Shown here in pieces: positions 9,099 to 20,900 of a stretch of 64,000 nt of DNA. This DNA comes from Io17-Chloro-G2 sp963663135 (GTDB lineage: Bacteria > Chloroflexota > Dehalococcoidia > Lucifugimonadales > UBA3495), in NCBI GenBank assembly GCA_963663135.2, contig CAXXRM010000003.1, forward strand, positions 1-64,000. Reading direction: 5' to 3'. Below the pieces are notes generated by a model. That model was given only the letters and a program-made list of their open reading frames with translations. It was not told the origin of the DNA and did not search any database. A program made the translations under genes and the position numbers. Within the stretch, counting starts at the first letter, position 1. Each line of letters opens with the position of its first letter.

Positions 9099-12000
9099 AT
9101 GCTCATCCTGCACGCCACCCAAGACCAAGGAAACCTCGTCCTGTGGAGCGAGGACTCCGGGCCGCGTCCTACGCCGCCCGACCCCCAGGCTGCCGGACAA
9201 CACCCGTACTGCGCCCCGGCCCATCTGATAGCCGAAGCGGCCGGCCTGGCAACGGATGACGGCTGCTTCGCCAGCGCCATCGCCTGGCTTCCCAGCCGGG
9301 GGGACGGTCCCGTGCCGTCCGGCTCCCTGGCCGGTCCCATGCCCAAATCGCGGGCCAGGCCCCGCATCAGGCCGTGGACCGTAGCCACGCTCCGGCTGGG
9401 CCCGGAGCAGGCCGCGCCGCTGCTGCAGACGTGCCACCGGCGGCAGGTCCTGAAACCCGGCGTCGCAATCGGAACGGACCTGGCCTACTGGACCCACGCC
9501 CTGGAGCTGGCGGTCTCCCTGACGGCCCGGCAACAATTCCTGCCCGGCCTGTCGGAACGGGGCGGGCAGACCATGGCGGCATGGGTTCCGGTGTTCATCG
9601 GCGAAGATGCCCGCCGGCTGGCCGAGCTGGCCGGACTGATGCCAGCATCCGCCAGGGCGCTTACCGGCGCCGGGACCGGAGGACCGCCGACCACCCCGGC
9701 CCAGGCGGTCCTCCGGGAGTTCATAACAGCCCAGGTCGACCATCTTGCCCGCGCCGCACGCGCCGGCTCGGCGCCCGATGACCCGGCGCCACCAGGGTTC
9801 GACTCGGCCCACGACGCCTGGCTCTGGGCCCTGGGCCATGCCGACCCGGCGGTCCGGAGCAACCCGGCGCAGCTCCAGCAACTCCGCCGCCAGGTCGCCG
9901 AATGGCAGAGGCCCCTGGCCATCGCCGCCAACTCTCCATACCGGCTCTGCCTCAGGCTGGAGGAGCCTCCGGAACCCGGCCCGGAGGACGAGACGCCGGT
10001 CATGGGGCAGGACGACTGGTACCTGCGCTACCTGCTCCAACCGCACGACGACCGGAGCCTCCTGCTCCCCGCCGAGGCCGTGTGGAAAAACCGGGTCAAC
10101 GGGGCCCACCCGGACTTCAACCCCGCGGAGTTCCTGTTGAGCTCCCTGGCCCAGGCTGGCTCGGTGTGTGAACCCATCACCAGCAGCCTGAAGCGCAGGC
10201 AGCCCGCCGGGTGCCGGTTGGACACCGGGGAGGCCTACGGGTTCCTGCAAACCCAGGCCGCCGCGCTGCAACAGGCCGGGTTCGGAGTGCTGCTGCCTTC
10301 CTGGTGGACCCGGCAGGGCGCCCGGACCAGACCCGGCATCCGGGCCAGTGCCAGGACCCCGGCTATGTCGGGCGGCTCCGGCATCACCATGACCACCCTG
10401 ATCGACCTCGACGTGGAGATGGCCCTGGGCGGCGAACCCATATCGGTGCAGGAACTGGAGGCACTGGCCGAGCTGAAGGCGCCGCTGGTGCGGTTCCGGG
10501 GCCGGTGGGTGGAGATCAATGCCGACGACATCCGGGCCGCCGCCGATTTCTGGCGCAACCGCAGGCAGGTCAGCCTGCAGGAGGTCGTGCAGATCGGGCT
10601 GGGCGCCGACCGGCGGGCCCAGGACGACAACGTCTCCCTGACGGCCGAAGACTGGCTCCGCGATCTCCTGGAACGCCTTCAGCAGAAGGGCCGGATTGAG
10701 CAGTTGGACGCCCCCAGGGACTTCTGCGGCCAACTCCGGCCCTACCAGCAGCTGGGCTACTCCTGGCTGGCTTTTCTGAGGGGCTGGGGGCTGGGGGCCT
10801 GCCTGGCCGACGACATGGGCCTGGGCAAGACCGTCCAGGCCCTGGCCGCCCTGCAGCTGGACCGCGAGCAGGGCAACGACCGGCCCAACCTGCTGGTCTG
10901 CCCGACATCGGTGATCAGCAACTGGCAGCGGGAGGCCGCCAGGTTCACGCCGGACCTGCCCGTGCTGCTGCACCACGGCCCCAACCGCCGAGGCGGGGCC
11001 GCCTTCAGGGGCCGGGCCGGCGGCCACCGCCTGGTCATCACCAGCTACGGCACAATGAACCGGGACCGGGGACTGCTCGGCTCCGTACCCTGGCGGGCGG
11101 TCATCCTGGATGAGGCCCAGAACATCAAGAACCCGGCGTCCCGGCAGGCCCGGACCGCCCAGGGACTCCCGGCCGATTACCGGATAGCCCTAACCGGCAC
11201 GCCAGTGGAGAACCACGTCGGCGACCTCTGGTCCATCATGCAGTTCCTGAACCCGGGCCTCCTGGGTTCCCAGGCCGATTTCACCCGCAACTACTTCCAG
11301 CCCATCCAGACCGACCGGGACGGAGCGGCGGCGTCCCGCCTCCAGAGGGCCACCGGGCCCTTCATCCTGCGCCGCCTCAAGACCGACCGGACCATCATCG
11401 ACGACCTGCCCGAAAAGCGCGAGACCAAGCAGTACTGCAACCTCACCAGGGAGCAGGCAACCCTCTACCAGGCCGTGTTGCGGGAGTCCGAGACCCGGAT
11501 GGAATCCGCAGAGGGGATGAAGCGCCGTGGTTCCATCCTGGACACCCTGGCCAAGCTCAAACAGGCCTGCAACCACCCCCGCCAGCTGCTGGGCGACAAC
11601 TCGGTCATCGCCGGCCGCTCGGGCAAGCTGGCCCGCCTGCAGGAAATCCTAGATGAGGTCCTGCCCGCAGGAGATCGGGTGCTGGTGTTTAGCCAGTTCG
11701 CCGAGATGGGAGCCATCCTGCAACAGCACGTGCAGGAGACCTACGGCCTCGAGACCCCGTTCCTCCACGGCGGCGTCACCCGAAAGCAGCGGGACCGGAT
11801 GGTGAAACGTTTCCAGGACGACCCCGACGGCCCGCAGGTCTTCGTCCTGTCCCTCAGGGCCGGGGGCTCCGGGCTCAACCTGCCCCGGGCCAACCACGTG
11901 GTCCACTACGACCGGTGGTGGAACCCGGCCGTGGAAAACCAGGCCACCGACCGGGCCTTCCGCATCGGCCAGACCAGAGACGTCCACGTCCACAAGCTGA

Positions 12001-12221
12001 TCTGCGCCGGCACCCTGGAGGACCGCATCGACCTCATGATCGAAATCAAGCAGGAGACCGCCGACCAGGTGGTGGGACCCACCTCGGAACGGTGGCTCAC
12101 CGAGCTCTCCAACGCCGAACTCCGGGACGTGCTGGCCCTCAGCGCGAACACGGAGGACTGGGAACCCGGAGGTCTGATGGAAGACAACCCGGGCCCCTCC
12201 CCGACGCAGGAACGACGATGA
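9099..12221 (+). CDS. SNF2-family DEAD/DEAH-box helicase
   Basis: An ATP-dependent DNA translocase of about 1,040 residues. The N-terminal ~560 residues resemble the SNF2-associated domain of bacterial SNF2 helicases. The ATPase core follows: Walker A in DDMGLGKT (~residue 571), the CPTSVISNW segment, Walker B-type DEAQN (~671), and the ALTGTPVEN motif. The helicase C lobe holds LHGGVTRKQRD, LRAGGSGLNL and the arginine-finger region ATDRAFRIGQ (~893-960). I chose ATG 9099 (MLILHATQ) because homology starts there; the open frame extends to 8781 with no domain. The stop overlaps the start of the next gene (ATGA), so the two are translationally coupled. The role is probably DNA repair or chromatin-like remodelling together with the SWIM partner. 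Confidence 0.9.
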   Translation: MLILHATQDQGNLVLWSEDSGPRPTPPDPQAAGQHPYCAPAHLIAEAAGLATDDGCFASAIAWLPSRGDGPVPSGSLAGPMPKSRARPRIRPWTVATLRLGPEQAAPLLQTCHRRQVLKPGVAIGTDLAYWTHALELAVSLTARQQFLPGLSERGGQTMAAWVPVFIGEDARRLAELAGLMPASARALTGAGTGGPPTTPAQAVLREFITAQVDHLARAARAGSAPDDPAPPGFDSAHDAWLWALGHADPAVRSNPAQLQQLRRQVAEWQRPLAIAANSPYRLCLRLEEPPEPGPEDETPVMGQDDWYLRYLLQPHDDRSLLLPAEAVWKNRVNGAHPDFNPAEFLLSSLAQAGSVCEPITSSLKRRQPAGCRLDTGEAYGFLQTQAAALQQAGFGVLLPSWWTRQGARTRPGIRASARTPAMSGGSGITMTTLIDLDVEMALGGEPISVQELEALAELKAPLVRFRGRWVEINADDIRAAADFWRNRRQVSLQEVVQIGLGADRRAQDDNVSLTAEDWLRDLLERLQQKGRIEQLDAPRDFCGQLRPYQQLGYSWLAFLRGWGLGACLADDMGLGKTVQALAALQLDREQGNDRPNLLVCPTSVISNWQREAARFTPDLPVLLHHGPNRRGGAAFRGRAGGHRLVITSYGTMNRDRGLLGSVPWRAVILDEAQNIKNPASRQARTAQGLPADYRIALTGTPVENHVGDLWSIMQFLNPGLLGSQADFTRNYFQPIQTDRDGAAASRLQRATGPFILRRLKTDRTIIDDLPEKRETKQYCNLTREQATLYQAVLRESETRMESAEGMKRRGSILDTLAKLKQACNHPRQLLGDNSVIAGRSGKLARLQEILDEVLPAGDRVLVFSQFAEMGAILQQHVQETYGLETPFLHGGVTRKQRDRMVKRFQDDPDGPQVFVLSLRAGGSGLNLPRANHVVHYDRWWNPAVENQATDRAFRIGQTRDVHVHKLICAGTLEDRIDLMIEIKQETADQVVGPTSERWLTELSNAELRDVLALSANTEDWEPGGLMEDNPGPSPTQERR

Positions 12222-13111
12222 GCTACCACGACCCCACCTACACCGGGGACCCCATATACACCAGGCCAATCGAAGTCAGAGGCGGCATCAGGGCCGGGTC
12301 GAAACGGGGCTCCTTCGGCTCCAGCTGGTGGGCCCAGCGTTGGCTCCAGACCCTTGAGGAATTCCAAATCGGAGCCCGCCTCGGCCGCGGCCGCTCCTAC
12401 GCCCGCCGGGGACAGGTCATGTCCGTCGACGTCCAACCCGGGGGCATTACCGCCAGGGTGCAGGGCTCCCGCAAACGTCCCTACGACGTTACCATCCAGG
12501 TCCGGACCATCAGCCCGCTGGACTGGAAACGTATCCGGGCGGCCATGGCTGAACAGCCCATAATCGCCGCCAGCCTGCTGTCGGGCCGCATGCCGGACAA
12601 CATCGAGGAGTGCTTCCGGGCCGTGGGCCTTTCCATGTTCCCCGACCGGCAGGACGACCTGGAAACGGGCTGCTCGTGTCCCGACTGGTCCAACCCATGC
12701 AAGCACGTCGCCGCCGTGTACCTGCTGCTGGGCGAGGAGTTCGACCGGGACCCCTTCCTGATCTTCCGGATGCGGGGCCTGGACCGGGAGGACCTGCTGG
12801 GCCCGGAGTTCCGCCGCTCCGCCCAGACCCTAGAGGGACCTCCACTGCCCGACGAGCCCCTGCCGACGGAGCCCGGGGAGTTCTGGTCCAGCCCGTTGAC
12901 GGCGCTGCGGGGAAGGGACCTTTCCGGCCCGGCCGCCATACCCGGACTGGATGCCGCCCTGCCGCAGCAGCTGGGCCGGTTCCCACTGTGGCGGGGCAGC
13001 CGTGAACTACTGCTGGCCCTGCAGGACATCTACCGGGCCGCCTCGCAGCGTGCGGCCGGGCTCCAGATGGGACCGGCGGAACCGCCCGGCGACCCGGCGC
13101 TGGAGCGCTAG
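12218..13111 (+). CDS. SWIM zinc-finger protein
   Basis: A protein of about 297 residues starting at ATG 12218, inside the stop of the helicase gene. The SWIM motif CxCx(n)CxH is visible as CSCPDWSNPCKHVAAVY at about residues 150-168. The N-terminal part (GSSWWAQRWLQTLE, RARSYARRGQV-like region) is typical of SWIM proteins encoded next to bacterial SNF2 helicases. SWIM domains bind zinc and are thought to mediate DNA or protein contacts, so the pair probably forms one complex. The C-terminal half is proline- and leucine-rich and lacks a recognisable catalytic motif. Confidence 0.88.
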   Translation: MSYHDPTYTGDPIYTRPIEVRGGIRAGSKRGSFGSSWWAQRWLQTLEEFQIGARLGRGRSYARRGQVMSVDVQPGGITARVQGSRKRPYDVTIQVRTISPLDWKRIRAAMAEQPIIAASLLSGRMPDNIEECFRAVGLSMFPDRQDDLETGCSCPDWSNPCKHVAAVYLLLGEEFDRDPFLIFRMRGLDREDLLGPEFRRSAQTLEGPPLPDEPLPTEPGEFWSSPLTALRGRDLSGPAAIPGLDAALPQQLGRFPLWRGSRELLLALQDIYRAASQRAAGLQMGPAEPPGDPALER

Positions 13112-13553
13112 GAGGAATAGGCGCGGGCCGCAACCGCGGCTCCCGTCCGCTGGTAGTCCAACGACGGATTCAAGGCGGCGGTTCCAGCCTAATGATGCGG
13201 CAAGCGGCGCGACTCCCCTCGTGGGAACGACGCTCCCGTTCCTGCGTGGCCGGGCCCGGGGATGCCACAGGGCGCAACCAATGGGACGGGCGCTATTATG
13301 CAAAGCGCCGAACCGCCCCCTGGTCTCGGAGGCCCCGAGGATTCTCCCCAACTCCGACGGACACCGGAGGAACCAGTGGGCCCGTCCCAAAAGTTGGTGG
13401 AACCCCGGGGTGCTCCCTTTCAGACGACGCTGTAGGAGGAGCCCGGGAGGCGCCGCTGGGATAGATTTGCCGGGAGCGGACTTGGTTGTTGCCGCCCTTG
13501 ACGGCCACCCCGTCAACCACCCAGGGGGGTCGTGGAATGCAACCGAGGTATTG
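13112..13553. other. Intergenic, nothing recognised
   Basis: Open frames on both strands have no plausible protein features and no ribosome-binding site. I see no RNA gene or repeat here. Confidence 0.5.
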
Positions 13554-13855
13554 TCAGGGGTCGGATTTCAGAAGAGCGGGACGGCTCCTGGTATTCCGGT
13601 AGTCGTTTTCCCTCGACTGCCGCAGTTCCTCCAACAATTGCGCCGTCTCCGCTTCCACGGTCCCGCCGAGTTCAGAGACGGTGCGGTCTCCGGCCAACTC
13701 GGTCACCGCGGTCCTCAGTTTCATGACGTATTTCGCGACCTCGTGGCAGCCCGGTCGGACGCGGAGCGGGCCTGCCGGGCCTCGAGCTTTTCCAGCCATT
13801 CCAGGCCCCTTTCGGCATCGTCGAACCTGTCATCCAGCGCATCGGTCGTACTCAC
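13554..13855 (-). pseudogene. Small helical protein gene with a frameshift
   Basis: Two adjacent minus-strand frames give a coherent product. From GTG 13855 the first frame reads a charged helix (ALDDRFDDAERGLEWLEKLE). In another frame the sequence continues as YVMKLRTAVTELAGDRTV and AQLLEELRQSREN to the stop at 13554. The switch lies near 13740-13760. Composition suggests an amphipathic or coiled-coil protein of about 100 residues. I do not recognise the family. It is either a sequencing indel or a decayed gene. Confidence 0.4.
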
Positions 13856-13944
13856 CGGTCATCCTCCGCTCTCGTCGCCGGCGGTGCGGCGTTTGAGGTA
13901 CAAAGAGCCCGGGGCCCGAGGTCGGTTTCCGGGTAGACTTGCTA

Positions 13945-14072
13945 CATACCGTTGCAAAAATGGTTGACTTTAGTCAGACGACTGCAATCAACCATTGACG
14001 CGGTCTCCGCCGCGCCGCCGTCCCAACAGTTCAAGACGGCTCCGCCCGGGAATCTCACACGGGAACACCGAA
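13945..14072 (-). repeat. Dispersed IS-end repeat, copy 1 (solo right end)
   Basis: This stretch is nearly identical to the reverse complement of 59380-59490 and partly to 62460-62580. Shared landmarks are TGCAAAAATGGTTGACTTTA at one end and the CCGGGCGGAGCCG core. Beyond 14072 the similarity ends. It is a solo end of the element that occurs in longer form at 58957 and 62037. Confidence 0.75.
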
Positions 14073-14969
14073 CTGAGGTCAGCGACACGACCCTGTCGCC
14101 CCCAATGGGGGCTTGATAGATGGCTTTCATCATGGCCCCCCAGGCATCCCACGTTGGGATCCCCGGCCATCGCCTGTTCGAACGGCGGCCATACACCGCA
14201 AGGCGCAGAGGTTAGCCATCACCCGGGCAACGTTCAGGTCCAGGTCATCCTTCACCTCTCCTGTATGAACAAGCGGGAGACGGCCGGCCCGGAATAGCAG
14301 CGCCACCTCCAGGTTTTCACAGCCGGACCGTCACAACCCTAGCCGATGCTCCACGGTGATGCCGTCCGCGCTGCCGCGCCGTCCGCGGCAGGGACCAACG
14401 CATGAAAATGCTCAAAAGTGGCAGAGCAAGTACGAAGCAGGTAAGGAATGTGGAGTGTTATGTTTGCTGGACTCGCCGGAAAGGCAGGGGTGGCAGATGT
14501 CTCCACGCCGTCTTAAGCGATGGAGACGCGCAAACGGGAGCGCCGGGATTGTCTCCCGCCCAGCCTGGTGGATGCTGGGTTTGACATAGTCGTCGGGTCG
14601 CGCCGGACGTCATCCGACGGGTAACGGCTACTGACAGCGATTGGCGCAGGCCGCCCCACAAATGACCAAAAGGGGCCCTGCACTCCATTACTCCGGAGCC
14701 CGGCCCGGGAAAACGTTCGGCGGTGACTGTTGGAAGCCCGGCCCATTTCCAACTTGCTATTGACACTGGGACGAGGCGCGATGGCTTGGCGACAGTGTGT
14801 GGCGGGCCGGTTCCCCGTGACAAATACGAATTGGGCGCGGCGGTGGTAGAAGACGAGGGGAGGCGCCCATCCCCGGATTATAGCAACAGCTCCAGATCCG
14901 GTGCAGCCGCCAGTCCGTGGGGTTGATTGTCCCTAGTTGGGCCACCACTGGTGTGTGAGGGAGAGGGGT
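14073..14969. other. Intergenic region upstream of the giant cadherin-like gene
   Basis: A minus-strand stretch at about 14100-14260 gives short peptide-like pieces (DLDLNVARVMANLCALR and WDAWGAMMKAIYQAP) in shifted frames, possibly a decayed gene. The plus-strand ORF at 14402 (60 codons) has no support. The last 60 bases contain GAGAGGGG, the likely ribosome-binding site of the next gene. Confidence 0.4.
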
Positions 14970-17900
14970 ATGCGTCATAGGACGCTCATTGGAGCCATCG
15001 GGATGCTGGGGTTGGCCGCGCTTGTTGGCCTGTTTGCAGCCCTCTCGTCTACCTTTTCTCCGCAGGACGCAGTTTTCGCCCAGTCGAACAATCCGCCGTT
15101 GTTCGCGTCAGACGAAACCACCCGCACCGTGGACGAGCACCCCCGCGGCGAGGACGCCCCTTGGTACCGGAACATCGGCGGTCCGGTAACGGCCACCGAC
15201 GGAGACGACGACCCGCTGACCTACTCTCTGGAAAACGCGGGCAAATCGCAGTTCACCATCGTCCGTTCGACCGGTCAGTTGCGGACCGGCGGCCACCTGA
15301 ACTACGAAGACCAAAGCGTCTACGAGGTGAAGGTGATTGCCACCGACCCATCCGGAGCCAACGACAGAATCACCGTGACCATCAATGTCAACGACGTGGA
15401 TGAATCCGGAACGGTGGCCTTGTCGTGGAAACAGCCCCAGGTTGAAACGGTGTTAGAGGCCACCCTGAAAGACCCGGACGGCGACATTTCCGGCCTGACT
15501 TGGCAGTGGTCCCGGTCCAGCTCCAAAAGCGCCACCCCTACCCCTATCGGCACAGCCACATCAGCCAGATACACGCCGGTTGCCGCCGACGAGCGCAAAT
15601 TCCTGTGGGCTACAGCCTCCTATAGCGACGGGAATGGTTCCGGAAAAACCGCAGAGGCGGTATCGTACAGATGGGTACGGCTGCGGCCGGCTTCCAACAA
15701 CGCGCCGGTGTTCGCTGAGGCTGGTTCTAATGGTTATGCCTGCCCAGAGGATATTGATACGGACTATTGCCTTTTCGTCAGCAGGAGCGCCGCGGTCGGC
15801 ACCGAAATCTACAATCCGGCGAGGGCCACCGATCCCGACCGGTACGACGAGATACGCTATTCGTTGGAAGGGGACGATGCAGGTTCCTTCGGCGTGGTGG
15901 CATCGACAGGCTACCTGATAACAAAAACATCCCAGAACAACGCTAATACAGGCCCGTACACGGTGACATTAAAGGCTTCTGATGAATCCGGCGCCACCGA
16001 CACCGCCACGGTGACCATCAGGCTCGGTGGCAACAGATGGAACCCGGCTGTAATCGGGCCCCGCGAGATTAGATTCCCCGAGAACGGTACCTGGCGGGTG
16101 GCCACCTACACCGCCTCAACCCCAGCAGGCCCTACCAATGGCTGGATAGTCTCCGTTGAAACTGGTGGCGGCGAAGGCGACTTTTTCGACATCGATGATG
16201 ACGGAGTGCTGACCTTCAAAGAGCCGCCCAATTACAAGGACCCAGGGGATAACGAGTATTCCTTCAGTATTACGGCCTACGATCCCAATCCGCCTCGCGG
16301 GCAAAAACCCGGCAAGACTTTTTTTAACGTGAAGGTTACCGTCATTGACGTGGAGGAAGCGAACGAACAACCCGCATTCGCGGATGCGACGACTACCCGT
16401 TCCATCATCGAGAACACGGTGGCGGGTGAGAATGTAGGCGACCCAGTGACGGCCACGGACCCGGACCGCGACGCGCTGACCTACACCCTTGGGGGCGCCG
16501 ACGGGGCCGCGTTTGAAATCGATGATGCCAGCGGCCAGATTAAAGTGGCGACAGGAACCACGCTGGATCATGAAACCAAGTCCAGCTACTCGGTCACCGT
16601 GTCGGTCCGCGACAGCAAGGACGCCGACGCCAATCCGGACATGGCAATGGACGACACCGTCGACGTGACGATCACGGTAACCAACGAGGAGGAAGATGGG
16701 ACGATCACTCTGGCGCCGCCACAACCCCAGGTCGGTACGGCGTTTACCGCCACCCTCTCCGACCTGGATGGTGCGGTAAGCGGCACAACTTGGGTATGGG
16801 AGAGCTCCGCGGATGGAAACACCGGCTGGACCCCCGTCAGCGGAGCCATCAGCACAGTAACGACATCGAGCTACACGCCGGTGGACGCCGACCTGGGTAA
16901 GTACCTGCGGGCCGCCGCAACCTACACCGACCCGGAAGGTTCCGGCAAGAGCGCTGAAGCCGTGTCCGACAACGCAGTGCAGGCGCGCCCGGTAACTAAC
17001 TCGAACCCGCAGTTCTCTGCAGAAACAACCACCCGTGAGGTTGACGAAGGTACGGTTGTGGGCGGAAACGTCGGCGCGCCGGTGACGGCCACCGACACCG
17101 GCGACACGCTCGCCTACGGGCTGGAAGGAGACGACGCGGCAGCGTTTGAAATCGATTCCACCAGTGGCCAGATTGAGGTGGCGACAGGCACCACGCTGGA
17201 CTATGACACCAAGTCCAGCTACTCCGTCACCGTATCGGTCCGCGACAGCAAGGACGACTACGACGCCGCGGACACGGCAACTGACGACACCATCGACGTG
17301 ACCATCACCGTCACCAACGTGGACGAAGATGGCACGGTGACGCTGGCGCCGTCCCCGCCCCAGGTCGGGACGGCGCTTGCTGCCACCCTCTCCGACCCGG
17401 ATGGTACGGTAAGCGGCACAACGTGGGTATGGGAGAGCTCCGCGGACGGAAACACCGGCTGGACCCCCGTCACCGGAGCCGTCAGCACAGTAACGACGTC
17501 GAGCTATACGCCGGTGGACGCCGACTTGGACAGGTACCTGCGGGCCACCGCGACCTACACTGACCCGGAAGGTCCCGGCAAGAGCGCTGAAGCCGTATCC
17601 GGCAATCCGGTGCAGGCGCGCACGGTAACTAACTCGAACCCGGAGTTCTCCGCAGGAACTACCACCCGTGAGGTTGACGAAGGTACGGTTGTGGGCGGAA
17701 ACGTCGGCGCGCCGGTGACGGCCACCGACACCGGCGACACGCTCACCTACGGGCTGGAAGGAGACGACGCGGCAGCGTTTGAAATCGATTCCACCAGCGG
17801 CCAGATTACGGTGGCGACAGGAACAGCGCTGGACTACGACACCAAGTCCAGCTACTCCGTCACCGTATCGGTCCGAGACAGCAAGGACGACTTCGGCGAC

Positions 17901-20900
17901 GCGGACACGGCAACGGACGACACCATTGACGTGACCGTCACCGTCACCAACGTGGACGAAGATGGCGCGGTGACGCTGGCACCGTCCCCGCCTCAGGTCG
18001 GGACGGCCCTTACCGCGACGTTGACGGACCCGGATGGTGCGGTAAGCGGCACAACGTGGGCATGGGAGAGTTCCGCGGATGGAACCACCGGCTGGACCCC
18101 GGTCAGCGGAGCCACCAGCACCGTAACGACATCGAGCTACACGCCGGTGACTGGTGACTTCGGCAGGTACCTGCGGGCCACCGCAACCTACACCGACCCG
18201 CAAGGTTCCGGCAAGACCGCCGACGCCGTGTCCGACAACCCGGTGCAGGCGCGCCCGGTAACGAACTCGGCGCCGGAGTTCCCCTCCGAAACGACCACAC
18301 GTGCGGTTGACGAAGATACGGTTGCGGGCGGAAACGTTGACGAGCCGATGACCGCCACTGACACCGAAAATGGCGACACGCTCACTTACGGGCTGGAAGG
18401 CGACGACGCGGCAGCGTTTGAAATCGATTCCACCAGCGGCCAGATTACGGTGGCGACAGGCACCACGCTGGACTACGACACCAAGTCCAGCTACTCCGTC
18501 ACCGTATCGGTCCGCGACAGCAAGGACGACTTCGGCGACGCGGACACGGCAACGGACGACACCATTGACGTGACCATCACCGTCATCAACGTGGACGAAG
18601 ACGGCACGGTGACGCTGGCGCCGCCACAACCCCAGGTCGGCACGGCGCTTACCGCCACCCTCTCCGACCCGGATGGAACGGTAAGCGGCACAACGTGGGT
18701 ATGGAAGAGTTCCTCGGATGGAACCACCGGCTGGACCGTCGTCAGCGGCGCCACCAGCACAGTAACGACATCGAGCTACACGCCGGTCGCCGCCGACTTG
18801 AACAAGTACCTGCGGGCCACGGCGACCTACACCGACCCGCAAGGTTCCGGCAAGACCGCCGACGCCGTGTCCGACAACCCGGTGCAGGCGCGCCCGGTAA
18901 CTAACGCGACCCCGGGGTTCTCCGCCGAAACCACCACCCGTGCGGTTGACGAAGATACGGTTGCGGGTGGGGACGTCGGCGCGGCGGTGACCGCCACCGA
19001 CACCGACACCGACACCGACAATGGCGACACGTTCACCTATGGACTGGAAGGCGACGACGCGGCAGCGTTTGAAATCGATTCCACCAGCGGCCAGATTAAG
19101 GTGGGGACAGGAACCACGCTGGACTTTGAAACCAAGTCCAGCTACTCCGTCGTCGTAACGGTGCGCGATAGCAAGGATGACTACGACGCCGCGGACACAG
19201 CAACGGACGACACCATCGGCGTAACCATCACCCTAACCAACCTGGACGAAGATGGCACGGTCACGCTGGCGCCGGCCCAGCCCCAGGTCAGGACTGCGCT
19301 TTCCGCCACTCTGACGGACCCAGACGGGACGGCAAGCGGCACAACGTGGGTATGGGAGAGTTCTGCGGATGGAAACACCGGCTGGACCACCGTCAGCGGA
19401 GCCACCAGCACAGCAACGGCATCGAGATATACGCCGGTTCCCACTGACTTGAACAAGTATCTGCGGACCACCGCGACCTACACCGACCCGCAAGGTTCCG
19501 GCAAGAGCGCTGAAGCTGTGTCCGACAACGCGGTGCAGGCGCGCCCGGTAACCAACGCGGCCCCGCAGTTCTCCGACGAAACAACCACCCGTGAGGTTGA
19601 CGAAGATACGGTTGTGGGCGGAAACGTCGGCGCGCCGGTGACGGCCACCGACACCGACACCGACACCGGCGACACGCTCGCCTACGGGCTGGAAGGCACG
19701 GACGCGGCAGCGTTTGAAATCGATTCCACCAGCGGCCAAATTAAGGTTGCGACAGAAACCACGCTGGACTTTGAAACCAGGTCCAGCTACTCCGTCACCG
19801 TATCGGTGCGGGACAGCAAGGACGACTACGGCGTCTCAGACACTGCAACGGATGACAGCATCACGGTCACCATCACCGTGAACGGCGTGGACGAAACCCC
19901 GGAGGTCATGGGGCCCGACAGCATAGATTATGCGGAAAACGGCGAGGGGGAGGTGACCTCCTACTCAGCGTTCGACCCTGAGACCGGGAGCATCACCTGG
20001 TCCTGGGACGGGGACGACAAGGACAGATTCCTCCCCAGCGCCAATGGGTCATTGGCCTTCAGAACTCCGCCCGATTACGAGACCCCGACGGATAACGACG
20101 GGGACAACGTGTACCAGGTTACCGTGCAAGCGTCGGACGGAAGCAACACCGGCTCCCTGGACGTGACCGTCACCGTCATCAACGAGGACGAAGATGGCAC
20201 GGTGACGCTGTCGTCGGACCAGCCCCAGACCGGGACTGCGTTGACTGCCACCCTCTCCGACCTGGATGGTACGGTAAGCGGCACCACGTGGGCATGGGAG
20301 AGTTCCGCGGATGGGAGCACCGGCTGGACCGCCGTCACCGGAGCCACCAGCACAGTAACGACATCCAGCTATACGCCGGTGGACGGCGACCTGGATAGGT
20401 ACCTGCGGGTCACCGCAACCTACACCGACCCGGAAGATTCGGGCAAGAGCGCGGATGCAATGGCGGCCAATCCGACGAACAGCGCACCGGTCTTCTCTTC
20501 GAACGCCGCCGACCGTTCGGTGCGGGAGAACACCGCAATCGGTGACGACATCGGTACACCCGTGACCGCCACCGACGCCGACGCGCTGGAATACACTCTT
20601 GGCGGGACTGACATGCCTTCCTTCGGCATTGTGACCGCGTCCGGCCAGTTGCAGACCGAAGTCACTCTGGACTATGAGGACAAGAGTTCCTACGAGGTGA
20701 CGGTCACCGCCACCGACCCCGCCGGAGCAACCGCTACGATCACCGTGACCATCACCGTGACCAATGTGAACGAGGATGGGACGGTGACGCTGTCTTCGAT
20801 CCAACCCCGAGAGGGGGTCGCGCTCACCGCCAGCCTATCCGACCCTGATGGCGCTCCTTCCAGTGTTTACTGGCAGTGGGCCAGGGGCGACAGCCAAAAT

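Noticed and set aside
9012..11027. 671-residue minus-strand ORF opposite the SNF2 gene
   Set aside because: The plus-strand helicase has complete motifs; the minus frame is a GC-rich shadow.
16116..18842. 908-residue minus-strand ORF opposite the cadherin-like gene
   Set aside because: It is a shadow of the GC-rich repeat on the plus strand: Arg/Gly/Val-rich, repeating in step with the cadherin units, with no ribosome-binding site. The same applies to minus ORFs at 429-1346, 1590-2990, 3603-4640 and 20049-25358.
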